From contig NZ_CALLVP010000067.1 in NCBI RefSeq assembly GCF_938010505.1, positions 1 to 32,235 on the forward strand: a DNA stretch of 32,235 nt, read 5' to 3'. The notes under the pieces were generated by a model. It did not search any database. It saw nothing but the letters and a program-made list of their open reading frames with translations, and was not told where the DNA came from. Numbering within the stretch: position 1 is the stretch's first letter; every line of letters starts with the position of its first letter. The DNA comes from an uncultured Veillonella sp. Lineage in GTDB: Bacteria; Bacillota; Negativicutes; Veillonellales; Veillonellaceae. A program made the translations under genes and the position numbers. Below are positions 14,646 through 22,959 of this stretch, piece after piece.

Positions 14646-15374
14646 ATGGATGAATTATATAGTGTGCGCATGCGCGCAGCTCAAGGTGGTCCCCATGAAA
14701 ACGGGGGCCACCATATTTCTGGAGCTGAGCGCATGGTGACCTTAAATCAAGTTGGATTTATAGCCCAGTCTTTAGCTGAACGAGCTTTGCATCACAGTAA
14801 AGGGACTGCTGATTTTATCAATATTACGGTGGACTTAATTCCGTCGGAAACAATTACATATATAAATTGTTTAAAAGTAGAAGAACATACGATCAATAGC
14901 GTTACTGAGGCACATCAATTAGCTGTAAAACTTTTACAGGGGGCTGATATTAGTGAGACAGCTATTAAAAAATCTATTTTTTTCTTAAAAAGTCTAGTTT
15001 CATCTATGCGGGGAGCTATGTTGGTTGATGCAATTTCTGGTGAGCGCCTCGATGCAGGTAATCGTGGTGTTCGCGTAAGTCATATGGACTCCTTTGATTC
15101 TGATAAACTAGGAGATAATGAACATATGAGAGAGGCCTTAGTATTGGCGTCTAAGGTGCAATCTGCTGAAGAGATTGTAGGCGAATTATGTTGGTCTGAT
15201 GATCCAGATTACACAATAGGCTACGTGGCTTGTAATGGTGTTTACCATCGCATCCCTAATATGAAGGAAATTGGCTCTAATTTAGGGGGACGTGTATTCT
15301 TTGTAAAGCCGAATGTTAATTTGGAAGGTGTAATTGAGTACTTGGAAAAAGCGCCAGTACTTGTTCAGTGGTGA
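14646..15374 (+). CDS. bioW: 6-carboxyhexanoate-CoA ligase (pimeloyl-CoA synthetase)
   Basis: BioW activates free pimelate with ATP and CoA to pimeloyl-CoA, the first committed precursor of biotin in organisms that lack the BioC-BioH route. The 242-residue product is of family length and has the conserved N-terminus YSVRMRAAQGGPHENGGHHISGAERMV (basic and glycine-rich), a central SMRGAMLVDAISGERLD and RGVRVSHMD, and the C-terminal GGRVFFV. It starts one base after the S component stops and ends 4 bases before the bioF start, so the three genes are one unit. Dependence on free pimelate is what makes the co-located transporter gene interesting. Confidence 0.93.
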   Translation: MDELYSVRMRAAQGGPHENGGHHISGAERMVTLNQVGFIAQSLAERALHHSKGTADFINITVDLIPSETITYINCLKVEEHTINSVTEAHQLAVKLLQGADISETAIKKSIFFLKSLVSSMRGAMLVDAISGERLDAGNRGVRVSHMDSFDSDKLGDNEHMREALVLASKVQSAEEIVGELCWSDDPDYTIGYVACNGVYHRIPNMKEIGSNLGGRVFFVKPNVNLEGVIEYLEKAPVLVQW

Positions 15375-15378
15375 TCGT

Positions 15379-16551
15379 ATGTATAAATTCTTCCAAGAAC
15401 AGTTAGATGGTAAAATAAATAACCATAATTTGCGTACTTTAACGGAATACTGCCCTATAGATGCAGTACGGGTTAAAAAAGATGATAAAGAATATTTGAT
15501 GATGGCGTCAAATAATTATTTAGGTCTTACCTTTGATCAACGTGTAATAAATGAAGTCATTAAAGGGGCTCAACAATATGGTACTGGTTCAGGCGGTTCC
15601 CGTCTTGTATCTGGTACATTCCCCTTGTTTTCAGAACTTGAAAAAGAACTAGCAAAATTTAAGAATACAGAAAAAGCTCTCGTGTTTAATACTGGCTACA
15701 TGGCAAATGTCGGTACTATTTCTGCTATAGCAGATAAAAATACGATTATTTTTAGCGATGAATTAAATCATGCTAGTATTATTGATGGCTGTAGATTGAG
15801 TAAGGCTACTATAAAAGCCTACACGCACTGTGATGTAGAAGAATTAAAGTTTTTACTTGAACAAGTAGATCGTAATGCACGTAAGCTCATTGTCACAGAC
15901 GGAGTCTTTAGCATGGACGGTGACATAGCCCCATTAGATAAGCTCTACAAGCTCAGCCGTGAGTATCATGCTTTACTTATGGTAGATGATGCTCATGCGA
16001 CGGGGACAATTGGCAACGGACATGGCACAGCTGCTTATTATGGACTCGAAAAAGAAGTGGATATTCAGCTAGGTACATTGAGCAAATCTCTAGGATCCGT
16101 TGGCGGCTATGTGGCTGCTAATAGTACTATCATCGATTATCTAGTGAATATGAGTCGCAGTTTTATATTCTCTACGGCATTGTCTCCAGCCGATATAGGT
16201 GCCGCTTTGGCCGCATTACAAATCATAGAGTCTGATTCATCCGTATTAAGGCGACTACAAGACAATGTGAACTATATGACAGATTGCTTAAATTCTATGG
16301 GAATATATGCCACGAATGAAACTCCAATTTTTCCAATACTTATCGGTAGCAATGAGGATACTCTAGCAGTATCCAATCATTTATACAACGCTGGAATTAT
16401 AGGTACGGCGATACGGCCGCCTACAGTTCCTGTTGGTGAAAGTAGGATTCGTCTAACCGTTACAGCTGCACATAATAGAGAACAAATTAATTATGTGTGC
16501 CAGACATTAAGTAAAGCTATCAAAGAATTGAATTGTGAAGGTTCTATATAA
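15379..16551 (+). CDS. bioF: 8-amino-7-oxononanoate synthase
   Basis: BioF condenses pimeloyl-CoA with L-alanine using pyridoxal phosphate. The 390-residue alpha-oxoamine synthase has ASNNYLGLTFD near residue 40, GTGSGGSRLVSGT, the DDAHATGTIG cofactor segment at 203-212, and the Schiff-base lysine K236 in TLSKSLGSVGGY. By sequence alone it could be confused with 2-amino-3-ketobutyrate CoA ligase, but the place behind bioW decides for BioF. ATG 15379 follows the bioW stop by 4 bases and is chosen over an in-frame ATG at 15334 inside bioW. The remaining biotin genes (bioA or bioK, bioD, bioB) are not in the window. Its stop codon abuts the ssrA promoter. Confidence 0.92.
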   Translation: MYKFFQEQLDGKINNHNLRTLTEYCPIDAVRVKKDDKEYLMMASNNYLGLTFDQRVINEVIKGAQQYGTGSGGSRLVSGTFPLFSELEKELAKFKNTEKALVFNTGYMANVGTISAIADKNTIIFSDELNHASIIDGCRLSKATIKAYTHCDVEELKFLLEQVDRNARKLIVTDGVFSMDGDIAPLDKLYKLSREYHALLMVDDAHATGTIGNGHGTAAYYGLEKEVDIQLGTLSKSLGSVGGYVAANSTIIDYLVNMSRSFIFSTALSPADIGAALAALQIIESDSSVLRRLQDNVNYMTDCLNSMGIYATNETPIFPILIGSNEDTLAVSNHLYNAGIIGTAIRPPTVPVGESRIRLTVTAAHNREQINYVCQTLSKAIKELNCEGSI

Positions 16552-16580
16552 TTGACAGCAGTATTAAATGGGCTTATAAT
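16552..16580 (+). promoter_or_regulatory. Consensus promoter of ssrA
   Basis: A perfect TTGACA (16552-16557), 17-base spacer, perfect TATAAT (16575-16580). It begins on the base after the bioF stop codon. The start near 16587 leaves about 10 bases to be removed by RNase P. Confidence 0.92.
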
Positions 16581-16596
16581 TATTAAACCGACGCAC

Positions 16597-16938
16597 GGGG
16601 ATGTAAAGGTTTCGACAGGGGTGCGTGTGGTATAGATAGCGAGTCGGCGTTCCATGAGGCCGTTAAACGGTGGGAAAACATTTAAACGCAGAAGAAAATT
16701 TTGCATTAGCTGCATAAGCTACGTCCCTCATACTTGTGCCTACCAAGTGTGAATGGACGTCAAACAGTAGGCTGGTCTAATTTAGTTGTTCATATGAATT
16801 AGGCGAGACAATATGAACTGGGGTTGTGTAGCTTGTCTGTGAGCGATAGCAACCCGAAATCTCAATCATAGACTGTGCTCGGAGAAGTCTATATGGCAAC
16901 ACTCTTGGACAGGGGTTCGACTCCCCTCATCTCCACCA
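16597..16938 (+). ncRNA. ssrA: Transfer-messenger RNA (tmRNA)
   Basis: About 342 bases. The 5' end GGGGATG pairs with CATCTCC (16928-16934) to form the acceptor stem (one G-U pair), and the CCA end is encoded at 16936-16938. The tRNA-like part has GGTTTCGAC at the 5' side and the T-arm AGGGGTTCGACTCCCCT (16911-16927) at the 3' side. The central open frame encodes the degradation tag. tmRNA with SmpB rescues ribosomes stuck on broken mRNAs by adding the tag and releasing the chain. It has its own consensus promoter and is not cotranscribed obligatorily with smpB. Confidence 0.97.
16688..16717 (+). other. tmRNA proteolysis-tag reading frame
   Basis: GCA GAA GAA AAT TTT GCA TTA GCT GCA TAA encodes AEENFALAA and a stop. 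With the alanine carried on the tmRNA the added tag would be A-AEENFALAA. The ALAA end is the ClpXP-recognised signal shared by most bacteria. The resume codon is taken as GCA 16688, which gives a short tag of nine encoded residues. Confidence 0.88.
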
Positions 16939-16999
16939 ACTAGAAAAGTACATTTTTATTAGAAATAATTCTGTGCTTACAGATAAATTTATGATTATT

Positions 17000-17025
17000 C
17001 GGCTATAATAGATATAGAATAGCCG
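17000..17025 (+). repeat. Inverted repeat with an embedded TATAAT, downstream of ssrA
   Basis: CGGCTAT (17000-17006) pairs with ATAGCCG (17019-17025) around 12 bases. A perfect TATAAT (17004-17009) overlaps the left arm, but no good -35 lies 17 bases upstream. It could be a promoter for a short RNA ending at the 17041-17070 hairpin, or simply a hairpin in the ssrA 3' trailer. Confidence 0.4.
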
Positions 17026-17037
17026 ATTAAGTGGTTT

Positions 17038-17075
17038 TTAAAACCGCCTAGGAAGATTCTTAGGCGGTTTTTGTT
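17038..17075 (+). terminator. Terminator downstream of ssrA
   Basis: AAACCGCCTA (17041-17050) pairs with TAGGCGGTTT (17061-17070), followed by TTGTTT. It probably ends ssrA transcripts, about 100 bases past the CCA end. In the gap 16939-17330, besides this hairpin, the 17000-17025 repeat, the promoter at 17238 and the palindrome at 17287, I see no gene. Confidence 0.88.
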
Positions 17076-17237
17076 TATTAAGAGTAAACTTACTATTAAT
17101 TTTGATTAATTGAAAACTACCTGTGTTCATATTAAATAATAAATGCCAATGATTTTTAACTTTTTTATTGTATACAATATATATGATTTTATTTAGATTT
17201 TATCTATGTTTTACAATGGTTGAAAGATGTCGAAAAA

Positions 17238-17266
17238 TTGACTTTATCTATAGAATCCTGTAAAAT
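17238..17266 (+). promoter_or_regulatory. Promoter of the RND efflux operon
   Basis: TTGACT (17238-17243), a 17-base spacer with CTATAGAA at 17248-17255, and TAAAAT (17261-17266). The start near 17273 gives a leader of about 58 bases. Confidence 0.78.
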
Positions 17267-17286
17267 GTATAAAGATATTTATGAAA

Positions 17287-17299
17287 TTATGTGACATAA
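17287..17299. promoter_or_regulatory. Palindrome in the efflux-operon leader (possible operator)
   Basis: TTATGT-G-ACATAA is a perfect 6-bp inverted repeat around one base, about 14 bases past the predicted transcription start. Its place fits a repressor site, but the binding protein is unknown and no regulator gene is adjacent. Confidence 0.4.
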
Positions 17300-17330
17300 A
17301 TGATTAGTTTCGTGTAAAGGAGTACAGATA

Positions 17331-18458
17331 ATGAAGTACCGTTATTCCCGTATGTTAGCGGCTCTCGTTATGTCTGCTGTGATGGTTGCTGGTTGTGGCA
17401 ATAATCAACAGCAATCAGGCGAGATTAATGTTAATACATATAAAATTACAGCAAGTGATACTCAAGTAGACCAAACATTTGCTGGTACAGTAGTTGCAGA
17501 GAACTCTGTAGCTGTACATGCTCGTGTGAGTGGTTACATTGTTGAGAAGTTCGTTAAAGGCGGGGAACAAGTGGTAGCTGGACAACCACTATATCGCATT
17601 GACTCCCGTCAATATGAAGCAAGTCTTGCTAATGCGGAAGCACAAGCAGCTCAAGCTAATGCAAACTTGAAAAATGCTGAAGTGGATCTTCAACGTTATG
17701 AAACTTTAGCAGCACAAGATGCGATTGCTCAACAACGCGTAGATACACAACGTAGTGCTACAGAACAAGCTAAGGCTACTTATGAAGCTTACCAAGCTTC
17801 CGTGAAAATTGCTCAAGATAATATGGGTGATACCATAGTATATGCACCATACTCTGGTACATTGCGCATGGATGATGTAGATATGGGCACATTTGTTCAA
17901 GCTGGTTCTACTACATTAGTTACAATCGATTCTATCGATCCAATTTTTGTAGAGTTCAGCATGACAGAGCAAGAATATCTTGACTTCATGAAAAACCCAA
18001 CTGATGATGATTCAAACGGCCCAAATATTCAACTAAAACTTGCTGATGGTGAAACGTATAACGAACTTGGTTCTATCGTTCAAGCGGCTAAGAGTCTCGA
18101 CCAATCTACGGGTAAGCTTGTATTGAAAGCGTCTTTCCCAAATCCTAATCATTTATTGTTACCAAACATGTATGCTACGGTTGTTTCTCCTGGTGAAAAG
18201 CTTAAAAATGCAATTCTCGTACCAAGCCGTGCAATTTTACAAATCATGGATAAAAACTTTGTTTATGTTGTGAATGCTGCTGGTGTAGTAGAACAAAAAA
18301 CAGTAGAGGTAGGCGGCACAAAAGGCAATGAAACGATTATTAAATCTGGTTTAGCTGCGGGTGATACGATTATCGTTGACGGCTTGACTAAGGTAAAAAA
18401 TGGCGTAAAAGTAAACGGTAAACCACTAACTAAAGATCAGTTGAAAGCTACAAAATAG
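17331..18458 (+). CDS. RND efflux periplasmic adaptor, lipoprotein (HlyD/AcrA family)
   Basis: A 375-residue membrane-fusion protein that would bridge the inner-membrane pump and an outer-membrane channel. A lipoprotein signal peptide ends in VAGC with the acylated C22. Then come the barrel-sandwich (lipoyl-like) halves around AVHARVSGYIVEKFVKGGEQVVAGQPLYRID (about 60-95) and VYAPYSGTLRMDDVDMGTFVQAG (about 170-195). Between them is an alpha-helical hairpin rich in Ala/Gln (about 98-162), and after them the beta-barrel and membrane-proximal domains. AAAGGAG at 17316-17322 supports ATG 17331. The pump gene follows 14 bases later. Substrates cannot be read from sequence. Confidence 0.93.
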   Translation: MKYRYSRMLAALVMSAVMVAGCGNNQQQSGEINVNTYKITASDTQVDQTFAGTVVAENSVAVHARVSGYIVEKFVKGGEQVVAGQPLYRIDSRQYEASLANAEAQAAQANANLKNAEVDLQRYETLAAQDAIAQQRVDTQRSATEQAKATYEAYQASVKIAQDNMGDTIVYAPYSGTLRMDDVDMGTFVQAGSTTLVTIDSIDPIFVEFSMTEQEYLDFMKNPTDDDSNGPNIQLKLADGETYNELGSIVQAAKSLDQSTGKLVLKASFPNPNHLLLPNMYATVVSPGEKLKNAILVPSRAILQIMDKNFVYVVNAAGVVEQKTVEVGGTKGNETIIKSGLAAGDTIIVDGLTKVKNGVKVNGKPLTKDQLKATK

Positions 18459-18472
18459 AAGGGGGCTAGATC

Positions 18473-21400
18473 GTGTCGAAATTCTTTATTAATCGACCTA
18501 TCTTTGCCATCGTAATAGCCATTGTTATTACCTTGGTAGGTCTCATTTCTATGATGAACCTTCCGATAGCTCGATATCCACAAATTTCTCCTCCTACAGT
18601 GCGTGTTAACACGGCCTATACTGGTGCAACAGCGCAAGTTGTTAATGATACAGTGGCCAGTGTTATTGAAACACAAATTGTAGGCGTACAAGATATGGAC
18701 TATATGACGTCTAATAGCTCCAGTTCTGGTAGTTATTCCTTGACTGTTCAGTTCAATCAAGGTACAGATGCTGATATGAATACGGTTAATACACAAAACC
18801 GTGTGCAAGCAGCACTTTCACAATTGCCTGCAGAGGTACAAGCAGTAGGGGTTACTACTACTAAATCTTCAGGTGATATGGCGATGGTATTCTCCTTGAG
18901 TTCTCCTAATGGCACATATGATGCAACATTCTTGAAGAATTATGGTTCCAACTACATGATGGACTCCATCAAAGCTATTAAGGGGGTAGGCTCCGTTCAA
19001 GAGTTTGGTTCTGACTATTCCATGCGTATTTGGTTGGATCCTGCGAAAATGCAAAAGTTGGGTGTTACTATTTCTGAAGTAACTGCTGCTATTAAAGGTC
19101 AAAACTTACAAGCTGCGGCAGGTACGGTTGGTCAAGGTCCTACAAATGGTGAACAAGCATTCCAATATCCTATTAAAATCGATGGTCGTCTTGTAACACC
19201 AGAACAATTTGGTGATATTGCTATTAAAAACTCTAATGGTAAAGTTTTGCATCTTAAAGATGTAGCAAGAATTCACATTGGAGCAAGAGATTATAACTTT
19301 ATTGCAAAATCTGCTCATAAAGAGGTTGCAGGCTTTGCAATTTCCTTGCAAAATGATGCCAATGCTTTAGAGACAATTGCAAATGTTAAAAAGGTATTGG
19401 ATGAACAATCTAAATCTTTCCCACCAGATATGCAATATAACGTAGTTGTAGATAATACAAAGTTTGTTGAAGCCTCTATTAATGAAGTTGAACATACCTT
19501 TGTAGAAGCATTACTCCTCGTTTTAGTCGTTGTATATGTATTCTTACAATCTTGGCGCTCCACAATTATTCCTATGATTGCCGTTCCAGTATCTTTACTT
19601 GGTACATTTGGTGCGTTCGTATTATTGGATTTCTCTATTAATACATTGACACTTTTTGCGATGGTACTTGCCATCGGTCTTGTTGTAGACGATGCTATCG
19701 TAGTAGTAGAGGCTGTTGAATATGAATTAAAGTATAACGGCTTACCTCCAAAAGAGGCAGCTATTAAAGCGATGGAAAACGTACAAGGCCCTGTAATTGG
19801 TATTGCTTTTGTATTATCCGCTGTATTTATCCCAGTTGCCTTTATGGGTGGTATGACTGGTATTCTTTACAAACAGTTTGCCTTGACAATTGCTGTTTCC
19901 GTTGTTATCTCTGCGATTGTAGCCCTTGTTTTAACACCGGCGTTATGTGCTACCATGTTAAAACCGCATACTCCTAAAGAGCGTGAAGATTGGTTGCATC
20001 GTAAATTAAACAAGTTCAACAATGGACTTGATCGATTTAGTAATTGGTATGGCATTCAATTAGCTCGTTTAAGTCATCGTTTGAGCTTAACCGTTATTGC
20101 ACTGCTAATTTTTGCAGGTGGTACAGCATTAGTATTCCACTTCTTGCCAACTTCCTTCGTGCCGGCAGAGGATAGTGGTTATTACATGATTGCTGTTAAT
20201 GAACCACCAGGTGCTACATCAGAGCGTACGATGGCTACACTTGAAAAGATTGCATCATTCCTAGAAGATAAAAATGATTCTGAAAAGCCTAGAGAAGAGC
20301 AATTGTTCCAAGAGGTGTTTACAGTTTCTGGCTTTGATATTTTAGGTGGTGGTCAAAAATCTAGTGCGGGTATAATCTTTGCTAGTATGTCTGATTGGAA
20401 GTATCGTACTACGCAGGCTACCTCCATTAATGCCATGATTGGTCAAACCTTTGGCTATGCTGCACAAGGTGTGCCTGAAGCAACGGTAATTGCCTTGAAT
20501 CCACCATCTATTCCAGGTTTGGGTACTACTGGTGGCTTTAGCATGTATATCATCAATAAGGCTGGTGATAGTCCTCAAGTTATGGCGGAACGTGCGAATG
20601 AATTTATCGCCGAAGCTCGTAAGAGTCCAGCCATTCAATCTATTTATACTACCTTTGATACATCTACACCGTCTTTACAATTTGATGTGAATCGTGAAAA
20701 AGCGGCCCAAGATGGTGTGGCACTAGCTGATATCTTTACTACTTTACAAGGTTTCTACGGTAGTATTCAAGTCAATGACTTTACTACTTACGGTAAGAAC
20801 TATAAAGTAGTGGTGCAAGCTGAAGATGCGTATCGTCAAAATGCAGATCAGCTTAATATGTTGGCTGTTAGAAATAGCAGTGGTCAAATGGTCCCTGTGT
20901 CCAACTATATTACGAAGGAACAAACGGGAACACCTTCTACTATTACACGTTTTGATAATGCGATGGCCGTACAAGTCGGTGGTTCTCAAGCTAGTGGTTA
21001 TTCCTCTGGTGATGCTATTAATGCGTTGAAAGATGCGGCTGCTAAAACGTTACCTGCTGGCTATACATATGACTGGGCAGGTCAATCTCGTGAAGAGTTG
21101 AAGGCTGGCTCTCAATCTATGATGATTCTTGGTTTAGGACTAGTATTCGTATTCTTAATTTTGGCTGCCTTGTATGAATCTTGGAAGGTTCCATTTGCCG
21201 TATTATTCTCCGTACCATCTGGTATGATTGGTGCTGCTTTAGTACCATTCTTATTGAACTTTACTGGTAGATATGCTTTAGCTAACGATATTTATATGCA
21301 GATTGGTCTCTTAACATTGGTTGGCTTAGCTGCTAAAAATGCGATTTTGATTATCGAGTATGCTAAGATTCGTGTTGACGAACGAGGCATGAACGTTGTT

Positions 21401-21655
21401 GATGCTGCTATCGAAGCTGCAAAAATTCGTTTGCGTCCAATCTTGATGACATCCTTTGCCTTTATTCTTGGTGTATTGCCATTGGCAGTGTCTACTGGTG
21501 CTGGTTCTGGCGCACGTACATCTATGGGTATTACAGTTGTAGCGGGGATGACTACAGCAACATTGTTTGGTATTTTTATCATTCCAATGTTGTTCGTCAT
21601 CATTGAAACTCTTGGTCCTGGATTATTGACAAATCGTAAGAAAAATCATAAATAA
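18473..21655 (+). CDS. RND multidrug efflux pump, inner-membrane subunit (HAE-1/AcrB family)
   Basis: A 1060-residue proton-driven transporter of the hydrophobe/amphiphile efflux family. The N-terminus FFINRPIFAIVIAIVITLVGL...LPIARYPQISPPTV is the classic AcrB start. The proton-relay residues are present: D406 and D407 in GLVVDDAIVVVE and K955 in LVGLAAKNAILIIEYAK. Two large periplasmic loops and 12 membrane helices are implied by length and hydrophobic pattern. The start is a GTG at 18473 with GGGGG at 18461-18465. The pair lacks an adjacent TolC-like outer-membrane gene, so it must use one encoded elsewhere. The pump type implies a diderm envelope in an otherwise Firmicute gene background. 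Confidence 0.96.
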   Translation: MSKFFINRPIFAIVIAIVITLVGLISMMNLPIARYPQISPPTVRVNTAYTGATAQVVNDTVASVIETQIVGVQDMDYMTSNSSSSGSYSLTVQFNQGTDADMNTVNTQNRVQAALSQLPAEVQAVGVTTTKSSGDMAMVFSLSSPNGTYDATFLKNYGSNYMMDSIKAIKGVGSVQEFGSDYSMRIWLDPAKMQKLGVTISEVTAAIKGQNLQAAAGTVGQGPTNGEQAFQYPIKIDGRLVTPEQFGDIAIKNSNGKVLHLKDVARIHIGARDYNFIAKSAHKEVAGFAISLQNDANALETIANVKKVLDEQSKSFPPDMQYNVVVDNTKFVEASINEVEHTFVEALLLVLVVVYVFLQSWRSTIIPMIAVPVSLLGTFGAFVLLDFSINTLTLFAMVLAIGLVVDDAIVVVEAVEYELKYNGLPPKEAAIKAMENVQGPVIGIAFVLSAVFIPVAFMGGMTGILYKQFALTIAVSVVISAIVALVLTPALCATMLKPHTPKEREDWLHRKLNKFNNGLDRFSNWYGIQLARLSHRLSLTVIALLIFAGGTALVFHFLPTSFVPAEDSGYYMIAVNEPPGATSERTMATLEKIASFLEDKNDSEKPREEQLFQEVFTVSGFDILGGGQKSSAGIIFASMSDWKYRTTQATSINAMIGQTFGYAAQGVPEATVIALNPPSIPGLGTTGGFSMYIINKAGDSPQVMAERANEFIAEARKSPAIQSIYTTFDTSTPSLQFDVNREKAAQDGVALADIFTTLQGFYGSIQVNDFTTYGKNYKVVVQAEDAYRQNADQLNMLAVRNSSGQMVPVSNYITKEQTGTPSTITRFDNAMAVQVGGSQASGYSSGDAINALKDAAAKTLPAGYTYDWAGQSREELKAGSQSMMILGLGLVFVFLILAALYESWKVPFAVLFSVPSGMIGAALVPFLLNFTGRYALANDIYMQIGLLTLVGLAAKNAILIIEYAKIRVDERGMNVVDAAIEAAKIRLRPILMTSFAFILGVLPLAVSTGAGSGARTSMGITVVAGMTTATLFGIFIIPMLFVIIETLGPGLLTNRKKNHK

Positions 21656-21687
21656 TTTTCTGTATTAGTACTTAATATAGATAGATA

Positions 21688-21725
21688 AAAAACACGTCAT
21701 TACTAAGTAGTGGCGTGTTTTTTTG
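21688..21725 (+). terminator. Terminator after the RND operon
   Basis: AACACGTCATTACT (21691-21704) pairs with AGTAGTGGCGTGTT (21706-21719) with two G-U pairs (the innermost pairs open to form the loop), followed by TTTTTT. Confidence 0.88.
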
Positions 21726-21734
21726 TATGATTTA

Positions 21735-21743
21735 TGATATAAT
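21735..21743 (+). promoter_or_regulatory. Extended -10 promoter of ppaC
   Basis: TGA-TATAAT is a perfect extended -10; no good -35 is present 17 bases upstream. The leader downstream holds a small hairpin, ATTGAC-GTAA-GTCAAT (21762-21777), of unknown role. Confidence 0.6.
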
Positions 21744-21812
21744 AATATAGTTAAAAATCGGATTGACGTAAGTCAATATAAAGTGTGAAACTAAACATAA
21801 AAGAGGTATATT

Positions 21813-22754
21813 ATGAGTGATGTAAAAACATATGTAGCAGGTCATAAAAGCCCTGATACAGATTCTATTTGTTCTGCTATTTCCTTTGCTAATTTATTGA
21901 CACAAATGGGCACACCAGCAACTCCAGTATGTGCAGGTGAAGCAAACAAAGAAACAACGTATATCCTGAATCATTTTGGTTTTGAACATCCACAAATCGT
22001 TAAGAACTGGGAAGAGTTTGCTCCAGAAGGTGGTAATTTATATTTAACTGACCACAATGAATCTAAACAGATTATCGATGGTTATAAATCCATGAATATG
22101 TGCGGCGTTGTAGATCATCACCGTATTGGTGATTTTGAAACTGATGGTCCTGTATTCATGCGTTTAGAACCAGTAGGTTGCTCCAATACGATTATCACTA
22201 AATTGTACATAGAAAATAATCAAGAAATTCCTAAAGCAATTGCAGGATTGATGTTATCCGCTATCATTTCTGACACTGTTTTATTCCGTTCACCAACATG
22301 CACTGAAACAGATAAAGAAATGGCTCATAAATTAGCCGAAATTGCTGGTGTAGATATCGAGTCTTATGGTCTTGATATGTTAAAAGCTGGTGCCGACATT
22401 TCTGATTTGACTAATGATGATATCGTTCGTACAGATATGAAAGAATTTTCCGAAGCAGGTAAAACGATTTCTATTGGTCAAATTTCCGTTATGGACACAA
22501 CAGACGTATTGGCTAAACAAGGTGAACTTGTACAAGCTTTAGAGGCTCTTCGCAGTGCTAACAACTACGATGCATCTTACATCATGATTACAAATATTCT
22601 TAATGAAAGTACAACATTGTTGTTTAGTGGTGATGTAGAAGCTGTAGTAACAAAAGCGTTTGAAAAAGAAGTAAAGGACAATGGTGTATTCTTGCCTAAC
22701 ACAATGTCTCGTAAAAAACAAATCGTACCGCCAATTCTTGGTGCTATGAAATAG
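21813..22754 (+). CDS. ppaC: Manganese-dependent inorganic pyrophosphatase (family II)
   Basis: Hydrolyses pyrophosphate to phosphate, pulling biosynthetic reactions forward. The 313-residue protein has the DHH-family metal motifs GHKSPDTDS (about 10-18), LTDHNES, VVDHHRIGDF and SDTVLFRSPT. The C-terminal DHHA2 domain ends with SRKKQIVPPIL, whose Ser-Arg-Lys-Lys segment binds substrate. No CBS domains are inserted, so it is the short, non-nucleotide-regulated type. AGAGGT upstream supports ATG 21813. It stands alone between two terminators. Confidence 0.96.
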   Translation: MSDVKTYVAGHKSPDTDSICSAISFANLLTQMGTPATPVCAGEANKETTYILNHFGFEHPQIVKNWEEFAPEGGNLYLTDHNESKQIIDGYKSMNMCGVVDHHRIGDFETDGPVFMRLEPVGCSNTIITKLYIENNQEIPKAIAGLMLSAIISDTVLFRSPTCTETDKEMAHKLAEIAGVDIESYGLDMLKAGADISDLTNDDIVRTDMKEFSEAGKTISIGQISVMDTTDVLAKQGELVQALEALRSANNYDASYIMITNILNESTTLLFSGDVEAVVTKAFEKEVKDNGVFLPNTMSRKKQIVPPILGAMK

Positions 22755-22764
22755 TATACAAACG

Positions 22765-22800
22765 AAAAAGAACGTTGCTCGCAACGTTCTTCTTCTCTAT
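22765..22800 (+). terminator. Terminator after ppaC
   Basis: AGAACGTTGC (22769-22778) pairs with GCAACGTTCT (22781-22790), effectively a GAACGTTG stem with a CTCG loop. The following tract TCTTCTCTATTTA is only moderately T-rich, so termination may be incomplete. Confidence 0.75.
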
Positions 22801-22959
22801 TTATAGCGTTTCAAATATTTTGTATAAATGATCATTGCTATGAGTAATGTGTTTGTTAATTATAGTAATTTGACATTTCCGCATAAGTAATAATTTTTAA
22901 GTATTTTTTGCATATATTTGGAACTAATAATTGTATGTAAGGGCAATAGGTGTTTTCCG

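Noticed and set aside
22870..22896. Promoter of pcrA (TTGACA with TAATTT)
   Set aside because: The -35 is perfect but the spacer is 15 bases and the -10 is poor, so it is mentioned only in the pcrA entry.
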